Shown here: piece by piece, positions 34,884 through 43,503 of the stretch
Layout of the letters: each line of letters opens with the position of its first letter
Numbering within the stretch: position 1 is the first letter of the stretch
Position numbers and translations under genes: made by a program
DNA from: an uncultured Holdemanella sp.
GTDB lineage: Bacteria; Bacillota_I; Bacilli_A; Erysipelotrichales; Erysipelotrichaceae
DNA length: 44,680 bases
NCBI RefSeq assembly: GCF_934754935.1
Contig: NZ_CAKVJB010000018.1
Coordinates: 1 to 44,680, forward strand
Reading direction: 5' to 3'
The notes under the pieces: model-generated
The model's database searches: none
What the model saw: the letters and a program-made list of their open reading frames with translations, nothing else
What the model was told of the DNA's origin: nothing

Positions 34884-35546
34884 TTATTTTGTTAAATCAA
34901 AACTACATTGTATGAGTTTCATTATTTTATCGTCACTAATTGTTTCATCCAATACGATAGATACCCACATCTTATGGTTCATATGAAAGGCCGGATAAAT
35001 TCCTTTTATCTCATATAGTTCATCTCTTTTTGAAGTATCGATCTTTACATTCATAATATTCAACATATGACGATCCCCATTTTTTAAAAGGGAATCTATT
35101 GAAACAAACATAATAAGTGAAAACCATTTTCGAGTATCTAAATGGCGAAATACACCATTATCATCATTCCATGGAAAATCCGGTTTTACACCATACCTTT
35201 CATAAATCAAATTCGCAATGCGATTGGCCTGATCACTCGCAAAAAACACATCTGTACAACATGAATCCGCAATTCTTTTTAATATGGATTTGTATGCTTC
35301 ACGAACTTTACAGACATACTCTCCATCATAGGATTCGATGCGTAGCGGTATATATTCTTCATCACTGAAATTATCAATGACTTTGCCTTTTAAAACATCC
35401 GATATTTCAATGATAGCTTTAAAATTTGAATCCATAAAATCTTCTGTATAAACATATGTGTTATTCTCAAAAGAAAAACCAAATTCTTTCAATTTTTCAA
35501 AATCAAATTTCTTCTTTAAAAAGATTTCATCCTCAATATGTATCAT
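34884..35546 (-). CDS. MmcQ/YjbR-like protein
   Basis: A 220-residue protein whose second half resembles the MmcQ/YjbR family (IYERYGVKPDFPWNDDNGVFRHLDTRKWF, then MNVKID and YPAFHMNHKMWVSIVLD). That domain has a CyaY-like fold and is often labelled DNA-binding without proof. The N-terminal 100 residues look like a more diverged extension. ATG 35546 was chosen since its ribosome site GGAG lies in the last codons of the nitroreductase gene and the gap between stop and start is one base. Confidence 0.78.
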   Translation of the reverse strand: MIHIEDEIFLKKKFDFEKLKEFGFSFENNTYVYTEDFMDSNFKAIIEISDVLKGKVIDNFSDEEYIPLRIESYDGEYVCKVREAYKSILKRIADSCCTDVFFASDQANRIANLIYERYGVKPDFPWNDDNGVFRHLDTRKWFSLIMFVSIDSLLKNGDRHMLNIMNVKIDTSKRDELYEIKGIYPAFHMNHKMWVSIVLDETISDDKIMKLIQCSFDLTK

Positions 35547-35547
35547 A

Positions 35548-36198
35548 TTAACTCCATTCAAAATTTGATTTACCTGCACCAAGCTCAAAGAAATATTTTC
35601 CTATGCCTAAATCGACTTGTGATAAAGGTCCGCTTTTTACTTTAAAACTCACTTTATTTCCTACACCATTTACTATATACGGCTGTCTATTTAGAGCACT
35701 TGGTGCTAAAAGTAAAGCTTGAATACCTGCGTTAAACCATTCTGGGGCTTTTCCTTTATAATGGCTCACTTGATCAGCCGTCTTTGATTTATGTGGTACA
35801 CCTTGTGTTTTTCCATATCCAATCGCAATCACACCATTCACTCTAACATTTTTATCATCAAGATGTTTTAAGGCATTTTTACCATTGAACATGCCTCCAC
35901 ACCACCATGTATTTAAGCCTAGGCTTTGAGCATACAAAATCAAGTCAGCACCACAATAGCCTATGTTTTCATCTAAATCTGAACTATCTTTACCTGCAAG
36001 AATAATATAATTTTGTACTGTATTATTCGACATAATTTTAGCCAAACTAGAAATACCATCTGATTCATTCGTAACAAGTTTAAATGTCAAATCATACAAT
36101 TTATTATTTCGTTCAATACGTGCATTTAATAAACTTACTAAATCAACATCTAATGGTTTATCTAAATATTTACGTACCGTATGTCTTTTTTCTATCAT
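35548..36198 (-). CDS. Nitroreductase family protein (TM1586-like)
   Basis: A 216-residue FMN-dependent reductase. RHTVRKYLDKPLD at the N terminus is the nitroreductase FMN-binding Arg motif. The centre (GYCGADLILYAQSLGLNTWWCGGMF) matches the second conserved block, followed by VIAIGYGK and LLAPSALNRQPY. The duplicated half-site layout resembles the single-chain TM1586-like group. The substrate is unknown. It is within the six-gene operon; GGAGG precedes the ATG. Confidence 0.85.
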   Translation of the reverse strand: MIEKRHTVRKYLDKPLDVDLVSLLNARIERNNKLYDLTFKLVTNESDGISSLAKIMSNNTVQNYIILAGKDSSDLDENIGYCGADLILYAQSLGLNTWWCGGMFNGKNALKHLDDKNVRVNGVIAIGYGKTQGVPHKSKTADQVSHYKGKAPEWFNAGIQALLLAPSALNRQPYIVNGVGNKVSFKVKSGPLSQVDLGIGKYFFELGAGKSNFEWS

Positions 36199-36207
36199 GT
36201 AAACCTC

Positions 36208-37095
36208 CTAAAATAAGTCTAGCATCGCATCTAAATACATTTCTTCACGAACATGGATTTGGTATTGCGGTTTTACCATGTAGTAAAGAATAAATTCTAA
36301 TAATAGAGCATTTCCTAAATCTCTTCCTTCAATTTTAAAATTTGAATATCCCATCGGAACATATACATTTAAAATATCATCTAAACTAATAAATCCAGGA
36401 CTTTCCATCACTCTAGAAAAGCGATAGCCTTCATTCGAATAAGGTGCTTTACATATATGATCCATACAATCAATGCCTAGATTTTGTTTCGAAACAGTTT
36501 CATAACAGTCCTTACGGTCTTTACAACCGTACCAGCAGCATTCGTTGCATAAAAATTCTACCTTTGGTTTATATACTTCAGAAAGTGAATTTAACTTCTC
36601 AAACTGTTTATTCAATCGAAAATCAGGGACTACATATGTAAAGTCTGGATTTTCGACTTCCTTTTTAAAATCATTAAAATCTGTTAATACCTTTGTGGTA
36701 GAAGATACATAATAAAGATTTGGATATTTAGATTTCAAATATTCCATCAATATATCTGAATGAATAATAATTCCATTATTTGTACCTAAATTCAACAATC
36801 GACATAATTCATTGCACTTTATATCGGACAAGTGTTTTTCTTCGATCAAAGAATTACTAAATGTAAGACGAGCTGATATGTTGTATTCTTTCATTAAATC
36901 GAACACTTTTTCTGGATCATGATCTTCATAACTGATGCGTCCACCAGACCATGTACAATTGGATGGCGAGCCATAAATAGAGCCAATCTTACACCAGTCA
37001 TAGAAGTATTCTGGTTTATTTTTTAACAGGGGCAAAAACTTTTTATAGAATTCATAGAATTCAAATAAGCCCGGCAAATGATAATATACATTCAT
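36208..37095 (-). CDS. Cys-rich protein, probable distant U32-peptidase-like fold
   Basis: A 295-residue protein, first of the six-gene operon. VPDFRLN in the middle and YSNFKIEGRD near the C terminus recall U32 peptidase-like proteins, whose LKIEGR signature is close. Between them is a Cys cluster (FLCNECCWYGCKDRKDC, followed by further Cys at IDC and HIC), suggesting an iron-sulfur or zinc site as in the UbiU/UbiV branch. No secretion signal is visible. The function is not known and the U32 link is tentative. AGAGG precedes the ATG. Direct repeats with 32-bp period lie just upstream. Confidence 0.6.
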   Translation of the reverse strand: MNVYYHLPGLFEFYEFYKKFLPLLKNKPEYFYDWCKIGSIYGSPSNCTWSGGRISYEDHDPEKVFDLMKEYNISARLTFSNSLIEEKHLSDIKCNELCRLLNLGTNNGIIIHSDILMEYLKSKYPNLYYVSSTTKVLTDFNDFKKEVENPDFTYVVPDFRLNKQFEKLNSLSEVYKPKVEFLCNECCWYGCKDRKDCYETVSKQNLGIDCMDHICKAPYSNEGYRFSRVMESPGFISLDDILNVYVPMGYSNFKIEGRDLGNALLLEFILYYMVKPQYQIHVREEMYLDAMLDLF

Positions 37096-37121
37096 ATTTT
37101 TAACCTCTTGATAAGAGTATT

Positions 37122-37174
37122 TTACACTTTTATGAGGGAATAATTCAGAATAATTACATTTTTATGAGGGAATA
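37122..37174. repeat. Two 21-bp direct repeats, 32-bp period, upstream of the six-gene operon
   Basis: TTACACTTTTATGAGGGAATA (37122-37142; one base differs in the second copy, C to T) recurs at 37154-37174. The spacing equals that of the repeats before the DUF4143 ATPase, but the sequence differs. A candidate -10 (TAAAAT on the minus strand, 37119-37124) overlaps the first copy, so the repeats are probably operators of the operon. Confidence 0.75.
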
Positions 37175-37177
37175 TAG

Positions 37178-37202
37178 AAAAATCCAACCTTTCGATTGGA
37201 TT
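37178..37202 (-). terminator. Terminator of secA-prfB
   Basis: The minus strand has AATCCAA, loop TCGAAAGG, TTGGATT, then TTT. It directly abuts the prfB stop codon. Confidence 0.75.
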
Positions 37203-38304
37203 TTATTGAATTTGTGATTTTAAATACGCAAAGATAAATTCATCAAGATCTCCATCTAATACAGATTGTACTTGACTCGTTTCATATCCTGTACGAACAT
37301 CTTTGACTAAACTATATGGATGCATGACATAGCTTCGAATTTGGCTTCCCCATTCATTAGCGGATTGTACGCCTTTGATTTGGGCAATCTTCTTTTCTTG
37401 TTCTTCAATTTCTAATTGATATAAACGAGATTTTAAGACACGCAAACACTCTTCTCTATTTTCATGCTGACTACGACCATTTTGACATGTAGCTACAATA
37501 CCCGTAGGTTTATGCACCATACGAACCGCACTATCTGTTTTATTTATATGTTGTCCTCCAGCACCAGAAGCACGTTTTGTTTCTACAATCAAATCTTCTG
37601 GTTTGATGTCAATTTCAATTTCATCATTAAATTGAGGCATAACATCTAGGCTCGCAAAAGAAGTATGTCTTCTTGCTCCTGAATCAAATGGTGAAATACG
37701 AACTAAACGATGTACACCCTTTTCCGATTTCAGATAGCCATAAGCTTTATCTCCTTCGACAAGGAAAGTAACACTTTTAATACCAGCTTCATCGCCTGGT
37801 AAATAATCGAGAACACTCACTTTAAAGCCATGTTTTTCTGCATATCTTGTATACATACGATAAAGCATACTTGCCCAATCACAAGACTCCGTTCCACCAG
37901 CTCCAGGGTGAATTTCTAGAATGGCATTATTTTGATCATATTCATGGCTTAATAAGACTTGGATTTCAAAATCCTCGAATTTCTTATCCATATCCGCATA
38001 TTCTTCTTCGGCAATCATCATTAATTCTTCATCAAATTCAGACTTTAATTCATCGGCCGTATCATTTAAAGAAGTTAATTGTAAATCCAATTCTTCATAA
38101 CGATCCACAATGTCTTTTAATGCATTTTTTGTACGAATCACTTGTTGAGCTTTTTTCTGATCTTGCCAGAAATCTGGTTCTAGAGTTTGTTTATCATAGT
38201 CTTCGATTTGTTTATTTTTACTAGATAAGTCAAAGTGACTCACCTAAAGAATGCAATTTCTCTAGGTGAGTACTCACTCCTTGTTTTAATTCATATAATT
38301 CCAT
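37203..38304 (-). CDS. prfB: Peptide chain release factor 2 (with +1 programmed frameshift)
   Basis: RF2 recognises UGA and UAA and releases the peptide. The full protein is 366 residues. ATG 38304 begins a 24-codon leader (MELYELKQGV...) that stops at in-frame UGA (38230-38232). A +1 shift on CTT TGA C continues into DLSSKNKQIEDY. The SPF tripeptide anticodon (RISPFDSG) and the GGQ catalytic motif (SGAGGQHINKTDSAVR) are intact. The ATG shares one base with the secA stop (TAATG), the classic Firmicute secA-prfB coupling. A reading from GTG 38243 would miss the true N terminus. Confidence 0.97.
38229..38245 (-). other. prfB programmed +1 frameshift site
   Basis: The minus strand reads AGGTGAG-TCA-CTT-TGA-C. 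An internal Shine-Dalgarno (AGGTGAG) lies three bases before the slippery CTT, and UGA followed by C is a poor terminator. This is the known autoregulatory arrangement: low RF2 favours the shift. Confidence 0.95.
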
Positions 38305-40700
38305 TAGGCAGCATGCTCCTTACGAATACGAACCTTTAATAAGAAGAATGTGATTTCACGATCAATTCTTTGATTCATTTCTTCAAACATGTCGAATCCT
38401 TCTTGTACATATTGTTGTAGAGGGTTATTTTGTGCATAAGAACGCAAATAGATACCACTACGCAATTTGTCCATCATATCAATATGATTGATCCAGTTTC
38501 GATCAATGTTACGTAATACAACTGTCTTTTCAAAAGGTAAGAATTGGCGCTTAACATCTTTGATTTCAGCTTCATATTCATTCCAAATCTTATTTACACA
38601 ATATTCTTTAGCTTCATCATAAGACTTTCCTTCAAGTTCACTAGCACGAATAGCCTTATCTTCAGCCATACCCATCATTTCGATGGATTTAACTACACCT
38701 GCAACATCAATTGTTTGTTTCTTTTGATCCGATAGATTCGCTTGTAAAGTTTGTTCAATTGTCTTTTCAAATACAACATGAACCATATCATGTACTTCAT
38801 CTGCTTCTAAGATACGATTACGTTGTGCATAAATAATTTCACGTTGACGACGCAACACATCATCATAGTCTAACAATTGTTTACGCATATCGAAGTTATA
38901 TCCTTCAACACGTTTTTGAGCCATTGTGATTGACTTTGTAACTGCCTTAGACTCAATTTGTTCATCACCCATTTTTTCAAATAGTTTTTGAAGTTTATCT
39001 CCACCAAAACGAACCATTAATGAATCTTCTAAAGATACATAGAAACGTGAGAATCCAGGATCTCCTTGACGACCAGAACGTCCACGTAACTGGTTATCAA
39101 TACGACGAGATTCGTGTCTTTCACTACCTAATACAGCTAAACCACCTAATTTACGTGATTCTTCTGTTAATTTGATGTCGGTACCACGACCAGCCATGTT
39201 TGTCGCAATTGTAACTGATTTTGGACGACCTGCTTTTGCGATGATTTCGGCTTCACGAGCATGGTTCTTCGCATTTAATACTTCATGAGGAATGTGTTCC
39301 TTATTTAACAATTGTGAAATGACTTCACTTGTTTCTACCGCAATCGTACCAACTAATACCGGTTGTCCTGTTTCATATAAACGTTTTACTTCGCGTACCA
39401 ATGCAGCATATTTGTCTTTTTTATGTGCATAAATTTCATCTGGTAAATCTTTACGAGCTACTGGACGGTTAGTAGGAATTACTACAACCTTCATGTTGTA
39501 AGTAGATAAGAATTCTTCTTCTTCAGTTTTTGCGGTACCCGTCATACCCGCTAATTTTTCATATAGACGGAAGAAGTTCTGATATGTGATTGTTGCCAAA
39601 GTCGAAGTTTCTTCTTTAATTGGAACTCCTTCTTTAGCTTCAATTGCTTGATGTAATCCATCTGAATATGCACGTCCAGGCATCATACGCCCTGTAAATT
39701 GATCGACGATCACAATTTCTTTTTCATCACTAACGACATATTCAACTTCACGCATCATGATATAGTTTGCCTTTAAAGCCTGGTTAATGTGGTGAACAAG
39801 TTGTGTATGTTCAATATCATAAAGGTTTTTAATTTTAAAGAATTTTTCTGCCTTATGAACACCATCTTCACTCAACATGATTTGACGTGTCTTTTCATCA
39901 ATATCATAATCTCCAGAAATCAAAGTTTTTTCATGTGTAAACTTATCTGTTTCATATTCTGGGGCAATTAAAGTCTTCACAAAACGATCCGACTGAATGT
40001 ATAAGTTTGCGGTTTGTTTTTTACCACCAGAAATAATCAATGGTGTACGACTCTCATCAATTAATACAGAGTCAACTTCATCGATTACAGCCATGTGAAG
40101 TCCACGCATTACACGATCTTCAACTTCTGTAACCATATTGTCACGCAAGTAATCGAATCCTAGTTCTGAGTTTGTTGTATAAGTAATATCACATGCGTAC
40201 GCATCACGTTTTTCTCTTGGTTTTAAATCACGTGTATTTACACCAACTGTTAAACCTAAGAAACGATAGATTTCACCCATCCAAGCCGCATCACGACTAG
40301 CCAAATATTCATTGACTGTGATTACGTGAACACCTTGACCTGCAAGAGCATTTAAATATACACACATTGTAGCTGTCAAAGTTTTACCTTCACCAGTCTT
40401 CATTTCCGAAATATCACCTTTGTGCATCGCAACAGATCCCATAATCTGAACTTTATAAGGTTTTTCGTTGATTACACGATATGCAGCCTCTCTAGCTGTT
40501 GCGAATGCCTCTGGAAGAAGATCATCTACTGTTTCTCCATCCGCAATTCTTTTTCTATATTCATCTGTTTTTGCACGCAATTCATCATCAGATAGCGCCT
40601 GCATTTCTGGTTCATATTTTAATACTTGATCTGCAATCTTTTCTAATGCAGATAATTCACGTTGTTCTTCTGAAAATAATTTTCCAAAAATTCCTGCCAT
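38304..40700 (-). CDS. secA: Protein translocase ATPase SecA (lacking SEC-C tail)
   Basis: A 798-residue SecA motor, which drives preproteins through SecYEG. Motifs include EMKTGEGKTLTATM (Walker A), VIDEVDSVLIDE (DEVD box), NMAGRGTDIKL and GLAVLGSERHESRRIDNQLRGRSGRQGD. The protein ends just after the scaffold helices (FFLLKVRIRKEHAA), with no linker and no C-terminal CxC zinc-binding SEC-C motif, so SecB or ribosome contacts through that tail are absent. ATG 40700 (MAGIFGKLF) follows AAAAGGAGAAC; a longer start has no support. It is transcribed with prfB. Confidence 0.97.
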   Translation of the reverse strand: MAGIFGKLFSEEQRELSALEKIADQVLKYEPEMQALSDDELRAKTDEYRKRIADGETVDDLLPEAFATAREAAYRVINEKPYKVQIMGSVAMHKGDISEMKTGEGKTLTATMCVYLNALAGQGVHVITVNEYLASRDAAWMGEIYRFLGLTVGVNTRDLKPREKRDAYACDITYTTNSELGFDYLRDNMVTEVEDRVMRGLHMAVIDEVDSVLIDESRTPLIISGGKKQTANLYIQSDRFVKTLIAPEYETDKFTHEKTLISGDYDIDEKTRQIMLSEDGVHKAEKFFKIKNLYDIEHTQLVHHINQALKANYIMMREVEYVVSDEKEIVIVDQFTGRMMPGRAYSDGLHQAIEAKEGVPIKEETSTLATITYQNFFRLYEKLAGMTGTAKTEEEEFLSTYNMKVVVIPTNRPVARKDLPDEIYAHKKDKYAALVREVKRLYETGQPVLVGTIAVETSEVISQLLNKEHIPHEVLNAKNHAREAEIIAKAGRPKSVTIATNMAGRGTDIKLTEESRKLGGLAVLGSERHESRRIDNQLRGRSGRQGDPGFSRFYVSLEDSLMVRFGGDKLQKLFEKMGDEQIESKAVTKSITMAQKRVEGYNFDMRKQLLDYDDVLRRQREIIYAQRNRILEADEVHDMVHVVFEKTIEQTLQANLSDQKKQTIDVAGVVKSIEMMGMAEDKAIRASELEGKSYDEAKEYCVNKIWNEYEAEIKDVKRQFLPFEKTVVLRNIDRNWINHIDMMDKLRSGIYLRSYAQNNPLQQYVQEGFDMFEEMNQRIDREITFFLLKVRIRKEHAA

Positions 40701-40732
40701 AATATAAGTTCTCCTTTTAAAGACTATACTAC

Positions 40733-40741
40733 ATTTTAACA
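40733..40741 (-). promoter_or_regulatory. Candidate extended -10 promoter of secA
   Basis: The minus strand reads TGTTAAAAT, leaving a leader of about 25 bases to the secA ATG. No -35 match is visible. Confidence 0.4.
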
Positions 40742-40773
40742 TAGAAACGACACGATAAATAGGGCAACTCCAA

Positions 40774-40799
40774 TAAAAAAAGAGAATTTTTACATTCTC
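40774..40799 (-). terminator. Terminator of manA-mutY-luxS
   Basis: The minus strand has AGAGAAT, loop GTAAA, ATTCTCT (with one further A-T), then seven T. The stem starts within a base of the luxS stop codon. Confidence 0.85.
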
Positions 40800-41276
40800 T
40801 TACACATTTTTTCTTTCGAACGGATCGCAACTCATTCCTTTTTCCAGAATTTCCTTGGCCCATTCCTTAGCACCAAATAAAGAATGATCTTTATAGTTAC
40901 CACACTCTTTTTCTTCAGTACCCGGAACATCTTCCCATTCTGTAGTTGTGATTAGCTCTAAAGCTTCTTTTACGGCAATCGCAACATCTTTGCTTGAATG
41001 TTTTCCCCATGCTAATAAGTGGAAGCCTGTACGACATCCGAATGGTGAACAATCTAAATACCCAGAAATTCTTGGACGAAGATATAATGCGAATAAATGT
41101 TCTAATGTATGCATAACTCCAGTTGGAATCTCTTGTCGATTTGGCTGACATAAACGAACATCAAAATTTGATACAATATCTCCATTAGGTCCTTGTTCTT
41201 CACTAATCAAACGCACGTATGGTGCTTTTACTTTAGTATGATCTAAAGTAAAACTTTCAATTTCTACTTTTTCCAT
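40800..41276 (-). CDS. luxS: S-ribosylhomocysteine lyase
   Basis: A 158-residue LuxS of usual length. It cleaves S-ribosylhomocysteine to homocysteine and the AI-2 precursor DPD, and so recycles the methyl cycle. Metal ligands are H56 and H60 in HTLEH and C125 in KECGN; C81 in FGCRTGF and E59 are catalytic. The gene overlaps mutY by 13 bases. No pfs gene is in the window. Confidence 0.97.
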   Translation of the reverse strand: MEKVEIESFTLDHTKVKAPYVRLISEEQGPNGDIVSNFDVRLCQPNRQEIPTGVMHTLEHLFALYLRPRISGYLDCSPFGCRTGFHLLAWGKHSSKDVAIAVKEALELITTTEWEDVPGTEEKECGNYKDHSLFGAKEWAKEILEKGMSCDPFERKNV

Positions 41277-42250
41277 AAATACTCCTTTACTTGATTCATA
41301 AATGGCATAAACGCACTTGGTAATGCGACACGCTCTTCTATTTCTTCTACTGTCTTATAATTTGAATCTTCCCTATCTACTATACACAACGTCGCATCCA
41401 TATGCCACTCTACATGCGAAAAAATATGTATATAGGGTTCTAATTCAATACTTTCTATAATATGTTCTGGTTTCACTTCATCAAAGCCATAAAGTCCTGC
41501 CAACAAACCGGTATCCGCTCTTTTTACGACATGAACCTTATTTTGATACATCCAAATATATACATGTTTATATTCTATTTTGCGTGCCTTTTTCTTGGGT
41601 TTATAAGGCAAAGACGCAGGGTCTAAAGCCGAACAATATTTTTGGATTGGACAATGATCACACCTTGGACTTTTGGGAATACAAATAAGTGCTCCAAGTT
41701 CCATCAACGCTTGGTTATAATAGGAAATCTCTTCTTTTGAAGGAAGACTTTCATCTACTAAATTTTCTATTTTCTTCTTTACATTCGTTTTAGTAACATC
41801 TTCACAAATATTATACAACCTAGAAAATACACGAATCACATTTCCATCAATCGCACTCACTCTTTGTCCATACGCAATCGATGCGATAGCTCCTGCAGTA
41901 TATGGACCAATTCCAGGTAATTTTAATAACTCTTCTTTTGTACAAGGTAGTTTACCATTATACTTTTCAACACATTCAATAGCGCACTTCTTTATATTTT
42001 TACAGCGCGAATAATAGCCTAATCCTTGCCACAACTTATTTAGTTTCTCATCATCGCACTTAGCTACACTCTCAATATCCGGCAACTGTTGTATCCATCT
42101 TTTGAAATAGGGAAGCATAGCTTCAATACGAGTTTGTTGGGCCATGATCTCACTGATCCATATTTCATAAGGATCTTTCTTTAAGCGAAATTCTAATGGT
42201 CGATGATTTTGAATATACCATTCAATCAAATCTATTTGAAATTTCTTCAT
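41264..42250 (-). CDS. mutY: A/G-specific adenine glycosylase
   Basis: A 328-residue MutY that removes adenine paired with 8-oxoguanine. E34 (SEIMAQQTR) and D135 (IDGNV, after the LPGIGPYTAG helix-hairpin-helix) are catalytic. C190, C197, C200 and C206 (C-X6-C-X2-C-X5-C) bind the 4Fe-4S cluster. The C-terminal third is the NUDIX-like 8-oxoG recognition domain. ATG 42250 (MKKFQIDLIEWY) fits the family; an earlier ATG at 42292 would overlap manA and lies inside the terminator hairpin. Shine-Dalgarno is weak. Confidence 0.95.
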   Translation of the reverse strand: MKKFQIDLIEWYIQNHRPLEFRLKKDPYEIWISEIMAQQTRIEAMLPYFKRWIQQLPDIESVAKCDDEKLNKLWQGLGYYSRCKNIKKCAIECVEKYNGKLPCTKEELLKLPGIGPYTAGAIASIAYGQRVSAIDGNVIRVFSRLYNICEDVTKTNVKKKIENLVDESLPSKEEISYYNQALMELGALICIPKSPRCDHCPIQKYCSALDPASLPYKPKKKARKIEYKHVYIWMYQNKVHVVKRADTGLLAGLYGFDEVKPEHIIESIELEPYIHIFSHVEWHMDATLCIVDREDSNYKTVEEIEERVALPSAFMPFMNQVKEYLWKK

Positions 42251-42252
42251 AA

Positions 42253-42281
42253 TTAAAAAGAAGCAGGGGATTATACCCTGC
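42253..42281 (-). terminator. Terminator hairpin at the end of manA
   Basis: The minus strand has GCAGGG, loop TATAATC, CCCTGC, then TTCTTTTT. The manA stop (42271-42273) is in the loop. Read-through is needed for mutY-luxS unless an unseen promoter exists, so it may be partial. Confidence 0.7.
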
Positions 42282-43233
42282 TGTAGATCCATTGGCAGTT
42301 TCCTTGGATTTTTACATCACCACTGTTCGCATCAACAAATACAGAATCCCCTTTATTTACTTCTAAAGTTGTACCATTATTTTCAATTGTCGCACTACCC
42401 TCAATCAACAAGATAGAGCCAAAGCTTTCATCATCAACATGAAGAGTTGTTGTACCATCCAATGTAGATTCATATGTTGTAAAATATTCGCAGCTTGCCA
42501 AACGAACAGTATCACAATCCCCATTCTTTTCTTCTGGTCCACATGGTTTAAAGTCAGATTCAATTGGGCTTAAATTTGAAACATCAATTGCCTTTTGAAT
42601 ATGCAATTCACGAGGTTTGCCATCTTTTCCAACACGGCCAAAATCATAAACACGATATGTTGTATTTGAGTTTTGTTGAATCTCACAAATCTGAATACCA
42701 GCCCCAATCGCATGAATTGTACCAGACTTAATAAAGAAAACATCGCCCTTATGTACTGGAACTGCCTTTAATACGTCTAATAAAGTATTATCTTGAATTC
42801 GACGTTCAAATTCTTCTTTAGTGATTTCTTTATTTACTCCAAAATATAAGAATGAATCTGGTTCACAATCTAAAATATACCACATTTCAGTTTTTCCATA
42901 TTCATGCTCTACACGAAGCGCATATTCATTATCTGGATGCACCTGAATTGATAACGGTTGTTTGGCATCAATAAATTTGATTAAGATTGGGAAGAATTCA
43001 AATGTATTTCCCTTTGTTCCCAAAACGCCTTTTCCTTTTTTTTCTAAATATTCAGGAAATGATAAACCTTCATATTCACCACTCGCAACAATACTTGGTC
43101 CATCTGGATGTACAGATAATTCCCAACTTTCCGCAACAGGATCCATATCAGTCTTTTTACCATAGTTTTCTTTTAATTTAGTTCCACCCCAAAGATAATC
43201 TTTAAATGCTGGATTTAACTTAATAATTGACAT
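42271..43233 (-). CDS. manA: Mannose-6-phosphate isomerase, class I
   Basis: A 320-residue short-form type I phosphomannose isomerase (zinc cupin) converting mannose-6-phosphate to fructose-6-phosphate. Zinc ligands are in QVHPDNEYA and in GTIHAIG, with EIQQNSNTTYRVYDFGR as the active-site signature. It would also serve any mannose delivered by a PTS. It has its own good promoter upstream and a GAGGT ribosome site. First gene of manA-mutY-luxS. Confidence 0.95.
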   Translation of the reverse strand: MSIIKLNPAFKDYLWGGTKLKENYGKKTDMDPVAESWELSVHPDGPSIVASGEYEGLSFPEYLEKKGKGVLGTKGNTFEFFPILIKFIDAKQPLSIQVHPDNEYALRVEHEYGKTEMWYILDCEPDSFLYFGVNKEITKEEFERRIQDNTLLDVLKAVPVHKGDVFFIKSGTIHAIGAGIQICEIQQNSNTTYRVYDFGRVGKDGKPRELHIQKAIDVSNLSPIESDFKPCGPEEKNGDCDTVRLASCEYFTTYESTLDGTTTLHVDDESFGSILLIEGSATIENNGTTLEVNKGDSVFVDANSGDVKIQGNCQWIYSRV

Positions 43234-43257
43234 TCTATATACCTCTTTTCTAAATTC

Positions 43258-43286
43258 ATTATAAACAGATGGTTATCAATTGTCCA
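43258..43286 (-). promoter_or_regulatory. Promoter of manA
   Basis: The minus strand has TGGACA (43281-43286), 17-base spacer, TATAAT (43258-43263), with about 18 bases of leader to the ATG. Confidence 0.7.
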
Positions 43287-43423
43287 CTCACTAAACCCGT
43301 GCAAACTTTGTTTGAATTATGTCCACACCTTTACATTTACAATACATAGTTCATTTAGACTATATGTCTATATTTTGTATACACGAAAAGAAAAGTTAAC
43401 ATTTCAAACAATTTATCTTATGC

Positions 43424-43503
43424 CTTGAACCATTGATCCACCTCTACAAGCTGCATTCCAAGACCTTTTGCCTGTACAAGAAAAAAGAGGTTTTTCATTT
43501 TAC
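43424..43503 (-). pseudogene. Decayed fragment of a second Rpn-family gene
   Basis: This stretch, right after the stop of the Rpn gene and in the same orientation, aligns with that gene's interior (about 43889-44004, residues 106-145). Shared blocks include CCACCTCTACAAG, CTGCATTCCAAG and CCTGTA-ACAAG, with small deletions. The missing 17 bases between ACAAG and CTGCATT and other gaps destroy the frame. Confidence 0.7.

Noticed and set aside
38243..38245. GTG start for prfB
   Set aside because: The upstream ATG leader with the classic frameshift site explains the gene fully and gives the usual RF2 length.
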